Positions 21,404 through 31,648 of a stretch of 64,000 nt of DNA are shown piece by piece. Origin of the DNA: Metarhizium brunneum (lineage: Eukaryota > Ascomycota > Sordariomycetes > Hypocreales > Clavicipitaceae); contig NC_089426.1 of NCBI RefSeq assembly GCF_013426205.1, positions 1,984,001-2,048,000 on the forward strand, written 5' to 3'. Numbering within the stretch: position 1 is the first letter of the stretch; each line of letters starts with the position of its first letter. The notes beneath the pieces are model-generated. The model did no database searches, was not told the DNA's origin, and saw only the letters and a program-made list of their open reading frames with translations. The position numbers and the translations under genes were made by a program.

Positions 21404-21823
21404 GACCCGCTGTGATTGGCCCAATGGGTCTCAAGGCGTGGTATGTTTTCGGAGAACAGGGCCTTGAGGTAGCCACCGGCTTCTTGACGTACAACGAAGA
21501 AGAGAATAAAAGATATTGTACGTACGCAACAGGGAAATGAAAAGATTAAAGATTTACGAGATGCTTTAAATGTTGGGAACGGATGTTGAATGGGAAGATG
21601 TGGGTGCCTGAGGCCTAAGGAGAGGAATTCCCAATTTAGAAGCCGCAACTCACTTTCTGCTCACCTGTCCTTCACTTTGCAACAGGGGTGGTCTTGATGG
21701 TGAAAATTCCTACAAAACACAGCTCACCAGTGCCATACGCAGGGTCAATCATCACAGTTGCATTGCAATTTTTTCAATTTCAATTCACGTCCTTTACATC
21801 TGTTTCTATGAACGCTGACCAGC
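21404..21823. other. Short intergenic region between DUF3716 and CDC123 genes
   Basis: The two genes are in the same orientation, so this holds the CDC123 3' end and the DUF3716 upstream region. Nothing else is seen. Confidence 0.5.
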
Positions 21824-23056
21824 CTATTGACCCCATAATCCCTCTGCTCTACCCTCCGTAATCTCCTTCCACTGTTGGGCGAACTCCCGAAGGCCCCCCT
21901 CACCCGCGAGACTGGCATCTACGACCTCTTTTGGTAGCTTATGAGCAGAGTACTGCGGCGTACTGAAATTGAAAGCCGCAGGATCGTCCTTCTCAATAAG
22001 CCTCAGCTCGGGCAAGGCATTAGGTTCATAGTCGATGTTGGTATCGTCATCCGTCTCATCTGTGCCGGTCTCATCCCCACTAGCGTCTACAGCTTGGTCA
22101 GTTCCGGCCGAGCCATATAGCGGAGCCTTGACTTCCATGTCGAGGAGTTCTTGCCACGAGAAAAGCAAAGTATCCGTCCGAGGGGCCCAAGGGTTAATAT
22201 CCATAAGGCGAACTTTTCCTAAACCATCGTCTGCCAAAGGATCCTCAGGCATGTAAACGTCGAATGTGAAGCAGGCATCTGGAAATGTGAGTCTCATCCT
22301 CTCTCTGAAAAATGACCTAATCTTTCTCCATATTTGTGGGCGAAGATCCTGCAAAAAGTTGTAGTAATTCAGGTCTCGCTGTGTAATGCCAATAAGTGAC
22401 CGATGCTTAACAAAACAGCGGAACTCGAGAGCAACGTGCGGTGTGAAGAATGGCCTGAGGACAAGAACCGGAGAAAATGGCCGAGACGGCGGTGCAGGTG
22501 TGCAACCGTCGAACGCATGATCCAAATCGTGTGAGACGAATGACGACGACTTGAGTAAGAGGTATATATCGTTTGGCGATGTGCATTTTAACGTGTTTTG
22601 ATGTGGCGACACCCATTTGGCGTCCTTGGGGGTTGACCAGTTGAGTTTGGGAGCAACGGCTCCGCCGAGTTCCTCAATGGTCTCCTTTATTTTTTTATGT
22701 GTCTCGGGAAACCTCTCATTTGGAGGTAATCTAGGTGCCTCATCTTCGTCCTCGTCGTCTGAAGAATCCATATCTCTCTTGCCTCGGGAGTCGGAGTTTG
22801 CGCCTGATGAATGCCATTCCGGATCTGCGGGTGCAACAGAGACATCTTCGTCGGCCAACAGAATTCCGTCCTCTTGTAGATATGCCACAAAAGTTTGAGG
22901 CAATGGGATGATTCTTGACTTCAAACAAGAACTCCTGTAGCTTGGGAACCATATATCGTATGAGCAGTTTTGGATATGGTCTTTCGTAACTGGAGGGAAC
23001 ACGAGCTCTGTAGCATGTTGTGAATTTGCGTCTGGGTCCGGCGTTAGGTGAGGCAT
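21824..23056 (-). CDS. CDC123: Cell division cycle protein 123 (D123 family)
   Basis: Cdc123 is an ATP-grasp-like chaperone that promotes assembly of the eIF2 translation-initiation complex. A single exon encodes 410 residues. Family blocks are CSYDIWFPSYRS at about 31-42, LNWSTPKDAKWV at 138-149 followed by the NDIYLLLKSS block, VLVLRPF-type strands near 198-203, EFRCFVKHRSLIGITQRD at 211-228, and MDINPWAPRTDTLLFSW at 285-301 with the metal/nucleotide-binding Asp and Asn. An acidic insertion of mostly Asp/Glu lies at 99-107, and a Thr/Asp-rich acidic stretch is near 330-345; both are common in fungal members. It is transcribed divergently from CWC21 across a 351-bp intergenic region. No introns are needed. 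Confidence 0.95.
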   Translation of the reverse strand: MPHLTPDPDANSQHATELVFPPVTKDHIQNCSYDIWFPSYRSSCLKSRIIPLPQTFVAYLQEDGILLADEDVSVAPADPEWHSSGANSDSRGKRDMDSSDDEDEDEAPRLPPNERFPETHKKIKETIEELGGAVAPKLNWSTPKDAKWVSPHQNTLKCTSPNDIYLLLKSSSFVSHDLDHAFDGCTPAPPSRPFSPVLVLRPFFTPHVALEFRCFVKHRSLIGITQRDLNYYNFLQDLRPQIWRKIRSFFRERMRLTFPDACFTFDVYMPEDPLADDGLGKVRLMDINPWAPRTDTLLFSWQELLDMEVKAPLYGSAGTDQAVDASGDETGTDETDDDTNIDYEPNALPELRLIEKDDPAAFNFSTPQYSAHKLPKEVVDASLAGEGGLREFAQQWKEITEGRAEGLWGQ

Positions 23057-23407
23057 AGTTCTAGCTAGTATTTAAACGATATCAATGAATAGGGTAGAGA
23101 AAAGTATAATATAGTCTAGCATTTATAAAGAACATGTATATTGCCTGACGATGCCTCCAGGCAGAAAGTTCTCGATCTGGTTTGACTCGCAGCATAAAAT
23201 TACGTTGCATCCTCTATTGCAAGGTCACCCCCACCATCCGCCCCCGTTGATTTTGCCACCAGGCTCTTGATCGACACAGCACCAACTCACCGCTTACTAA
23301 ATTTGGTATGACTGATTGGTATCCGCCTCCCCGCTACCAGGTTTCGGCAATCCTTCAACCTCACTATCTTTTTGATAATCCACCGTTCTAAATAATACGA
23401 GTCAAAA
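23057..23407. promoter_or_regulatory. Shared promoter region of CDC123 and CWC21
   Basis: The two start codons are 351 bp apart and face away from each other, so this stretch must contain both promoters and leaders. I see no distinct known binding site in it. Confidence 0.55.
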
Positions 23408-23964
23408 ATGTCAGAAAACGTTGGTCTATCTACTCCAAGGGGCAGTGGAACCTCAGGATACGTCCAGAGGAACCTCGCTCATCTTAAGCCTCGTGACCAT
23501 GGAGCTCCATACCCCCAGGATTTGGATAGCTTACGCCACAAGCAGCGACAACCCGACAAAGGCATCCTGGAACATGATCGCAAGAGACAAGTTGAAGTCA
23601 AGGTTTTTGATCTAAGAGATAAACTTGAGGAGGAGGAGTAGGCCATCACTCTATAGACTCCATTGTCATGATGCATGCTAACAGAATGCCCAGGATCGAT
23701 GAAGAAGAGATTGACAAACGATGCGACGAACTGCGCGAAAAGCTCCTCGCAGAAATGGAATCGGGAAGGAGGGGGGGCTCCGGACCGAGGCGAACATTCA
23801 AAGAACATCAAGTTCACGAAATGGCTGATGCCAAGATCAAGGAAAGCGAGCGATTAAGGAAAGCACTCAAAATTAGCCCTGAATATGAGGAAGGCAGCCA
23901 CTGGAAAAGACAAGAAGAACGACTACGAACTGCTCTTGAGAAAAAAGCGGATGAGAAGGAATGA
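23408..23964 (+). CDS. CWC21: Pre-mRNA-splicing factor CWC21
   Basis: Cwc21 is a small component of the activated spliceosome that contacts Prp8 and Snu114. Two exons (23408-23637 and 23694-23964) give 166 residues. I place the acceptor at CCCAG (23689-23693), ten bases after a perfect TGCTAAC branch box; this makes the joined cwf21 domain read [20 protein letters not shown]. The nearer AG at 23684 directly follows the branch box and would add three residues, so it is less likely. N-terminal features are [20 protein letters not shown], conserved at the start of the family. The C-terminal half holds [20 protein letters not shown] and [14 protein letters not shown], also family blocks. It is highly charged throughout. 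Confidence 0.93.
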
Positions 23965-25082
23965 GGGAGAAACCGAAGCTCGCAATAAGAGAACGAAGGC
24001 CACGCGACAATCTGCTCAAGTTCGAAGGCACTACATTCCACAGCTGCGGGTCTATTAGTAGACTGCCCAACACGTGTGTATCGGCGATTGGCTCGAAAAG
24101 TGACCTGAGACGGACCCTTTACATTCACTCTTGGTTCCGAGGAAACCATGATTCCTCCTCAATACTTCGAAGCATGTGGTGTTGAGCGTTTACCGCTCTG
24201 GAGTATCACATATCACAGAACTAGCACAAGTTGATTGGGAGGACGCGAGTGGAAATGGAGATTATGGATGAATGAGAAACACCGCCGGTTCAGAATCGGA
24301 CGAATCCTTCACGCTGCGGAAACTCCACAGTTCCGAATACGACTTGCAGCTGACAAGACTGATGGGACAATTCATGAGTGAGATGAGGCGTTAATAAGGA
24401 TTCATACAGTTGCGTTACATGCAGCTCTAGGATAAAATACGACCACAATGGCATTTCTCAATCCTAGAAAGCTTTATACTATGATTGTAATATCACGAGT
24501 TTTCTCAGGCCCGAGTCCTGTCGCCTTTGAGAGCGCTCCGCCACTGGTCTGATAGTTGATTGAGAAATAATGAAACGATTTCGGTGCCTGGAGGGCGGGA
24601 AGGAGTATTAGATGGCTCCTGCCATTAGTATTCCGCTTTGGGAATCAGACGAGAGGGTTAGAGTTTTGTGCATGAAATACTGTCATACGCCAAGCTTGAG
24701 TACGAGGGTTATATCTTTCATCCTGTGTGACATGTCGTCAAATTCGCTGCATTTTACGCAGTACAGCTCGGCTTGCATGTCTATCAGGCGATTACAGTCA
24801 CATTCCGCCCATCATTATTTGACCCCCGCCCCGGTCACCGCCAACATGATCCTGGTAATTAATGCGCAGCTTCACCCTCTCTGGTCTGGACTCTGATGTC
24901 TGACGGCTTGGGCGAATCGCACCGACCGCCGACTTTCTTCAAGACTGTGGGGTCTCTGATGCGAAAGTAGAAAGACGAGACTACTTTTTCAAGGGCAGTT
25001 GGCATCCTCCATGAGTTCCCCCTCGATCGTCGCGACACTGAGAAGCAACAGGTGCTGACCCAGCGCCGTTCAAGCCTTTTAC
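23965..25082. other. Intergenic between CWC21 and esterase
   Basis: No supported gene. Small frames at 24612-24896 and on the opposite strand lack motifs. It serves as the CWC21 3' end and the upstream region of the secreted esterase. Confidence 0.5.
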
Positions 25083-26926
25083 ATGATGCTATCGACGCTA
25101 TCTGTTGTGCTGTTCCTTGCAGCTGTGAGTTGGGTGACTGATGCTGGACGTTCAGGACAGACTGGCTTTGAAACCCGTTGCTTGTCTTTTGAGCCAGAGA
25201 AGCTGGTTGAGAACTCAAAGCGCATGCGCCTCGAGTATGTCACCAATGGCACGACTCTGGAATTTCCAGACAATGACCCGTCGTGCAACAGGGCCTCGCA
25301 GCTCGTTGCCGCCAATCTATGCCGGGTAGCGCTTTACATTGAAACATCGAAGCGGTCTGGCATTACCTTCGAGCTCTGGTTACCCGACAAATGGACCGAG
25401 GCAAGATACATAGCAACTGGCAACGGCGGCGTGGATGGATGTAAGTTTGCCTTCAGTCTCCCAATTCCGCATGGGCAATTCAGATCAACTAAACCTCGAA
25501 AGGCGTCAAGTATGAGGATTTGGCATATACAACTGCCAATGGCTTTGCGGCCATGGGAACGAATAATGGCCATAATGGCACTACGGGCGTGTCATTCCTG
25601 AATAATCCTGATGTCATCGAGGACTTCTCGTATAGAGCGTAGGCCACACTCCCACAACCATTGATATTGCCTCTAGTGACTAATTACCGGTTGAATTGTT
25701 CTCATTTAGCCTCCACACCGGCACAGTAGCAGGCAAGTTGTTAACCAGCCAATTCTACAACAAAACTCCCGCTCATTCATACTACATTGGATGCTCTCTG
25801 GGTGGTCGTATGGGCGTCAAAGCTGCTGAAGCCTTTCCAGGTGATTATGATGGAATTGTTGCCGGATGTCCTGCCGTTGACTTCCTTCATCTACAAGGCG
25901 CGAGAGCCATGTTTTATCCCATTACCGGTCCCGCTGGCCCGTCCAACTTTATTCGCCCAGAGTTGTGGACTGGCTTAATCCACGATGAGGTTCTCAACCA
26001 GTGCGACCTTCTCGATGGCGTGAAGGATGGTATCATTGAAGTACCAGACAAGTGTTACTTCGACCCCGAAACCTTGCAGTGCCCGATGCCCTGGTGGCCA
26101 TTCGGCAACAAGGACAAGTGCCTCAACTCTCAGCAAGTACTGCAGCTAAGGAAGATTTACGCCACCTACAAGTACCCCAATGGCACGCTCATATTCCCTC
26201 GCATGAATCCGGGTAACGAGGAGCAAGCGATAAAGAAACTTTTTGCCGGGGCACCTTTCAGCTATTCTCAAGTAAGCACTTATCCCCATAGCAAAGGCCA
26301 TTGGCACTCACTGAGTAAATTAGGACTGGTTCCGATATGTTGTCCTCAACGACTCAACATGGGATGCTATAAACTATGACTCCTCCCTCGTAGCCATAGC
26401 CGACGCCCAGAACCCCTTCGATATCAGAACTTTTCCTGATAGTCTTCCCGCATTCAAAGCAAGAGGCGGCAAGATGATTAGTTACCACGGTGGCCAAGAT
26501 AACCAAATCACGATGTTTAACACAGAGCGTTTTTGGGACCACATGGCCAAAGAGGATCGCCACTTGCACGATTATTACCGGTTTTTCCGAGTCTCTGGCA
26601 TGTTCCACTGCAATGCTGGTCCTGGGGCTTGGGCATTCGGACAAGGTGGTGGTGCTCCGGCAGCGGGGATCCCCTTCGATCCCGAAAAGAATGTGCTTGC
26701 TGCTATTGTTGCGTGGGTTGAAGGAGGGAGCGCACCGGAGACTTTGACGGGGACAAAGTTTGTCAATGATACAGTGGCTTTGGGTGTTGATTTCCACCGT
26801 AGGCACTGCTTGTAAGTTTCATGCTGGAAGCTGGGGAGATATATCGCTGACCTGTGCAGATATCCAAAAACGCAGACTTACATTGGTGGAAATCATAAGC
26901 ATGCTTCAAGCTGGAAGTGTGTGTAG
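25083..26926 (+). CDS. Secreted tannase/feruloyl esterase family enzyme
   Basis: Five exons (25083-25440, 25503-25638, 25710-26271, 26324-26811, 26860-26926) encode 536 residues. The family hydrolyses ester bonds of gallate or of hydroxycinnamates linked to plant cell-wall sugars. An N-terminal hydrophobic signal peptide (about 1-21) predicts secretion. The CS-D-HC motif of tannase-type serine hydrolases is complete: GCSLGG with Cys193 and nucleophile Ser194, Asp411 in GGQDNQI, and His447-Cys448 in MFHCNAGPGAW. The C-terminal exon ends NHKHASSWKCV, typical of the family; without the last intron the protein would end early at Leu-stop. Several N-glycosylation sequons are present. Substrate (tannin or feruloyl) cannot be separated by motif. 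It is the only clear extracellular enzyme in the window. Confidence 0.93.
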
Positions 26927-28097
26927 TACGGCTCCACTAAGAGTTAGTATAAATATAATGTAATCAAAGTTTCATCTCATCACCTCATCATCTCATCATG
27001 CTCTTTCCTATTGCCTTGGCGCTATTATTCCAACGCTATATTTAGGTATCCGCCATACCCGTGATCCTCGTGAATTTACCCAAGTAAGGGTCGTGGAGTG
27101 GCTCGGTGAAGGTCGATCGAGGCTTTCTCCATTTTCGCGTAGCCAAATCGTGGCCTACCCTATTGAACTAAAAGGCATATGAAGTTTCAGCAAACCTCCT
27201 CTTGCGCCATGAAGAAACGAGACGAGAATCAACATACGCAAAAGGAGGTTGTGTGGGAAAGGCAAAATTATTTCGCAGGTAAAGGTAAGTTAGAAGGAGT
27301 GTCCGAAGGGGGCCCAGTGTCGAAGACTGAGGATGATTGATTTTCCATTAAGTAGAGAGGCTCGAGGCTTGTGTACGGTAAAGGAGTGAACATGCATTGG
27401 GGACCATACACGAAAGCGGAATCCTCGCGCAGCATTTGTTTTATCTCTTTGGCTGTGTCAAGGTGCATTTGTTGCATCAGATTACTCCGCATAGTTCTAG
27501 CTAATAAGAAATCTTCACTTTAAAAAGGTATAAAGTCTTCGGAAAAATAATATAAGATTCAAAGTATTGATAATACAACAAAAAGCAACTATCAATCGCC
27601 GTGGCTGGGGCTATTGCGGGCAGCCTTTCCCGGTACGCGGCGATGAATCACTTATCCTCTGACTACATGTCGCTTTTGACGCATCGTGATAAAAGACGGT
27701 TCTCTGGCGGTATTACCTTACTGAGCCTTACCTGATGCAGCGCTTGCACGATTATTCAGATAGACCAAATAAAATAAAAAGTTTCATAAAAAAAGATATG
27801 CGCTCGTCCTGTTACTAGAAAGGTGTCTATAAAGTATCAATCGCTACAAAGTCAATGGCGTCGTTGCATTAAAGGCACCTTAGCACACATGCCGCCAAAT
27901 TGATTGGTCTCAGTCCCCCTCAGTGCTGCTCTAAAAGGACAAGCGACCAGATCTGGACATCTGGACGCCCCACTGATGCCCCATGCAAGCTTCCTGGACG
28001 TCACACGTCACTACTTAAAGTAGAGGTCAACTTGGTTCGCAACATCCAACCACCCGGCGATGTCCAGTTCCCAATCTGCTTCCGCATCGCGCTCAAA
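26927..28097. other. Intergenic between esterase and USE1
   Basis: AT-rich. A 74-codon ATG frame on the minus strand (27492-27268) has no recognised features and is not called. The region otherwise looks non-coding. Confidence 0.5.
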
Positions 28098-29200
28098 ATG
28101 GCACTTCTGTCACAGGATCCCCTGATCCCAGGCACCGCATCTGCACCCCCCGACACCGCTCTTGCGGAATTGACACAGCTGCTTTTACGGTTGCAGAACA
28201 ACCTTCTACATCCAACTCCAGAACGAGAAAAACGGCTACGAACGAGCGAGTACGAAAGGGCGAAAGCAGAGGCGGTAAGACAGGCTGAAAGCCTAGATAT
28301 GGTGCGATGACTGACGAGCCGCGGTGCAGAACCTGGAATACGCACGGAATGTCTTGACGAAGCTCGAACAGGATGCCCTCCGTGTCAAGGCACCGACGAG
28401 GAGGGTGGAGACGCAGAGCCTCTTGAATGTGAACCGAGATCGACTAGAGACGCTCCTTGATCGACTAGAAGACTTGCGACATGTTAGGACAATATATCCG
28501 CTCCATGATCCGATTGTTGCTGACCCACGTGCAGATGGCGATAGACGAAGACGACAGCTCAGATGGGGAGGATCTCTTGGGCCATATAATCCCTACGCCC
28601 AGCGAAAGCATGGACTCAAGATCCTCAGACACGAGAGACGAACACAGCGCGCTCGAGACACCGCCCAACTCTTCAACTCCAGAACCCATTCCTCAAGAAC
28701 CCATCCGACGTACACCATCACCAACTCCAGCCGGCTCTTCACAGCCAGCTACGCAAACCACACAAACTCTACGATCGCGCTCATCTGCCCAACCGACCGC
28801 AGCATCACACACCACCGCTAGAGCAGCCCTCTTTGCGAATCGTCCCAAGCCACCCGAACCACAAACAACCACGGCCACAGCCGAGGCCATTCTCGAGAAC
28901 CAAAAAGCTGAGCAAGACGACCTGTCACGTTCCATTCTTCAGCTGGCAAGCGCACTAAAACACAGCTCAAAACGATTCGCGGTAACGCTAGAAGCTGACA
29001 AGGATGTACTCGAGAAGACGGGCGAGGGCATAAATAAGGCGGAACAGAGCATGCGGTCGGCTGCTGGAAGAATGGGCAAGCTGCGGCAGATGACGGAGGG
29101 AAAGGGCTGGTGGGGACGGATGATTCTGTATGCGTGGGTGTATGGCCTGATGCTGGGTTTGGTGTTGTTGGTGTTTCTAATGCCCAAGTTGAGATTTTAA
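28098..29200 (+). CDS. USE1: USE1-like ER SNARE
   Basis: Use1 is a Q-SNARE of the ER that works with Sec20 and Ufe1 in retrograde Golgi-to-ER fusion. Three exons (28098-28274, 28330-28482, 28535-29200) encode 331 residues. The N-terminal helices include a leucine-rich TALAELTQLLLRLQNNLL and NLEYARNVLTKLEQDAL. A long Ser/Thr/Pro-rich disordered linker follows (about 125-215). The SNARE-like heptad region includes AILENQKAEQDDLSRSIL and LEADKDVLEKTGEGINKAE around 220-280. A single C-terminal transmembrane anchor (about 305-327) is followed by a short tail, PKLRF, as in tail-anchored SNAREs. Both introns are phase 0 with good sites. The gene is convergent with the BRCT gene, with 441 bp between stops. 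Confidence 0.9.
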
Positions 29201-29641
29201 TGTATTATGGGCTATGAATAAAGGGCGTAACCCGGCGGACTGAGATATCACTGCGTATGGCCCGGGTTTGAAATTGTATTACTCTATGATATCATAAGCA
29301 AGGTTGTTTTGCCTATGGCAGGTATGTGATGTAGCGAGTGATTTGCAAGTTTTGCATGCCCTGCTCCTAGCTCTGCTTTCATTTTGACGGTGTTGGTCGT
29401 CGTCTGCCTGCCGATTCTCCCTCTGTATATATCCCTTCGTTCAGCCGAAACTGCTCTTTCGTCATCCGTAGACATTATATTAAGCCCTTCCAAGTATGCT
29501 AGATGAAAATTCTCCGCTTCGTCTATTATTGCGCTCCATTACCGCCAAACTCACGAAAAGTCTCGCCAGACTGCCCACCCACATGTTTATCTCGTTGGCG
29601 ACGTCGTCTACCGCTGGGTCCCAGTCCAATATAGCTTTGCC
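29201..29641. other. 3' flanks of convergent USE1 and BRCT genes
   Basis: Frames on both strands here are short and lack motifs. The region probably holds the two polyadenylation zones. Confidence 0.5.
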
Positions 29642-30879
29642 TCAATTGTCACAAGGATCTCGATCCGCGTCGTTGGAGTCAATATCCATGTCACGGCCGA
29701 ACAGCCCTTCAGAATCGCCGCTCTGAGAACTGCGTGCATCCTGATCACCCTCTGTACCAGGCACACCTTGTTCCTGGACCTCACTCGTGTCAATCTCGTC
29801 CAGGGATGGCCCCCTTATCGCCCTATTCAACTCGAAGCAAAAGTAGCGGGACCATAGCTTGTCCCGTCCGGTGGATTTGCCACCCGTCTATTCATGATCA
29901 GCAATCACCACGAGTCTCGCTGACAGCAAGAGCACATAACGTACCGGGGCCGTGTACTGAAAATATTCAGCCGGCATCGTGGCCTGTCTAATGATTCGTT
30001 CCGACCAAGGAACACCCGTCTTGAGTTTGAAAAAGGCTCTAAACGCGTCCATCTGCGTGTGCTGCAAGGTGGGAAAGTCCGTCTCGCGATAGTAGTGCGG
30101 CTGGTTGTCGCCTTTGGACTTGGAATACTTGGCTGCGAACCAGTAGAGATGCGGCTTGGCCCTGGACTTGTAGAGCTATATATCCGGGTTAGGCACTCGA
30201 CGCAACGACCTGCATGCTGGATGGGAAGGGCTCACGCAGAGTGTATACTTCTCCAGCTGCTCTCTTTCTGGGCCTGCCTCGGGGCCATGGACCGTAAGAC
30301 GAGTCAACTCGACCTTGTACGGGAATAGCAGGTCATCGTCGAAGATTTGGTAAAGGTCTGGCGTTGTCAGTCACAGCCGGCGATGGAATAGACAAGTAAA
30401 CAGGGTACGAACTAGGGTCGATAAACCGCTCGGCCAGTCGTTTCCCCCTCTCAAGTCTAGTCGCTCTTCGCTCCTTTTCCTTCTTCTTGTTGTACTTGGC
30501 GCGGAGGTCGTAGTCTTGTTCGGGTTGTCGCGCTTCCCTGCCGCCCATGGACAGGAGGAACCATTCGTAGCGGACGATGTGGCACTTGAGCCTGAGTGCT
30601 TTTTTGACTATCGGTAGTTAGTAGGCTCTTGCTTTTGGCTAACATGGCTGGAGCTTGGGTCGGAGGCATGAAACCAATTGCATTATCCGCGTTGAACTGT
30701 TCCTCGGAGCAGAGAAGGTGAGTGACACTCTCGTCGAAAGTGGTTCTGAACTCGCCCTTGCGTAGCTTGGTCCAGTTTTTGAAGTTTTCTACTGTGTTTT
30801 TGTCTGGGAGAGGACCGGCTGCAGCTATAACCCTGCCTCTGAAGATGGGCTTTGGGCTTGAGAATGAATTGCGCGGCAT
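29642..30879 (-). CDS. BRCT-domain protein with WGR-like region
   Basis: Five exons (30879-30675, 30607-30413, 30357-30236, 30175-29945, 29887-29642) give 332 residues. An N-terminal BRCT domain (about 10-95) shows FRGRVIAAAGPL, the DESVTHLLCSEEQFN motif and CHIVRYEWFLLSM with the conserved Trp. A basic stretch rich in Lys/Arg follows (about 105-130). Residues about 135-235 resemble a WGR domain: alternating strands, an aromatic-rich LYWFAAKYS segment, then MDAFRAFFKLKTGVPWSERI, which resembles the last helix of WGR domains in PARPs. No PARP catalytic domain follows; the tail is acidic, Ser/Asp/Glu-rich, and ends in Asp-Asn. BRCT domains bind phosphopeptides, and WGR domains bind DNA ends in PARPs; a DNA-damage role is inferred. 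All four introns have GT-AG ends, though two donors (GTTTCA, GTTCGT) are weak. Confidence 0.82.
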
Positions 30880-31648
30880 GGCAAAGGAAGGATGAAGTAA
30901 GTGGTGATGCAGAATATGTGGGAAGCAGCTCAAACCAAGCTGCTTACAGATATTCGAGAAATAGTGAGAGCCAAAATTTTGGTTTCAGATGCAGATATAT
31001 CATTGAATTCTCTGGTGAGGACTTGGTTCTTGGTAGTTGTTGAAACAGCGAATAGAAGGTATGTGAAGTTGGAGGTTGTTTTATACTACGCAGACGGTCA
31101 ACTCGGTAGTGAGTCTGCAACTCGGAAAATAAAAAATAAAAAATAGAAGGGTATTAAGAAATGAATATAATAATATGAGCCAAGTGCTGAATTCCAATTG
31201 CTAAGAAATTCAAAGGGACCGGAAGGAAATAGACGGCTTAGATGGATGGCCCCGTGGTTGTTCGTGTAAGTGCTCCGTTTGTGTTCAGGGCGATACTTAC
31301 ACGCGCGGCGAATCTGAGCTCATGGGACAGATGCACCGTCTCGCGGAACAAATAGTCGACAGTAAGTCCATGGCGCCTATAGTAAATTAAGTATTCTATT
31401 CCACGTAATGCCATTGCATCCTATTATTTCGAGCAGATATTGCCTTTGTTGTAACTCTGCTTGGATACACACTGGTTGAATATCCCGAAGCTTGATCACG
31501 GAAAGTAAGCAAGTGTGGACAAGACGTTGACAGCAGCCCAGAGGTGCAGTAGCAAAAACGGGGTGAACCTCAGAAGTAATCCGGTACAGAAATAGAACCA
31601 ACTGACATCCATGTCATACTTTATTTTCTTTCGCAGACCTATAATAAA
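30880..31648. other. Intergenic between trpC 3' end and BRCT gene
   Basis: Both neighbours are on the minus strand, so this holds the BRCT upstream region and the trpC terminator. No gene is supported. Confidence 0.5.
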
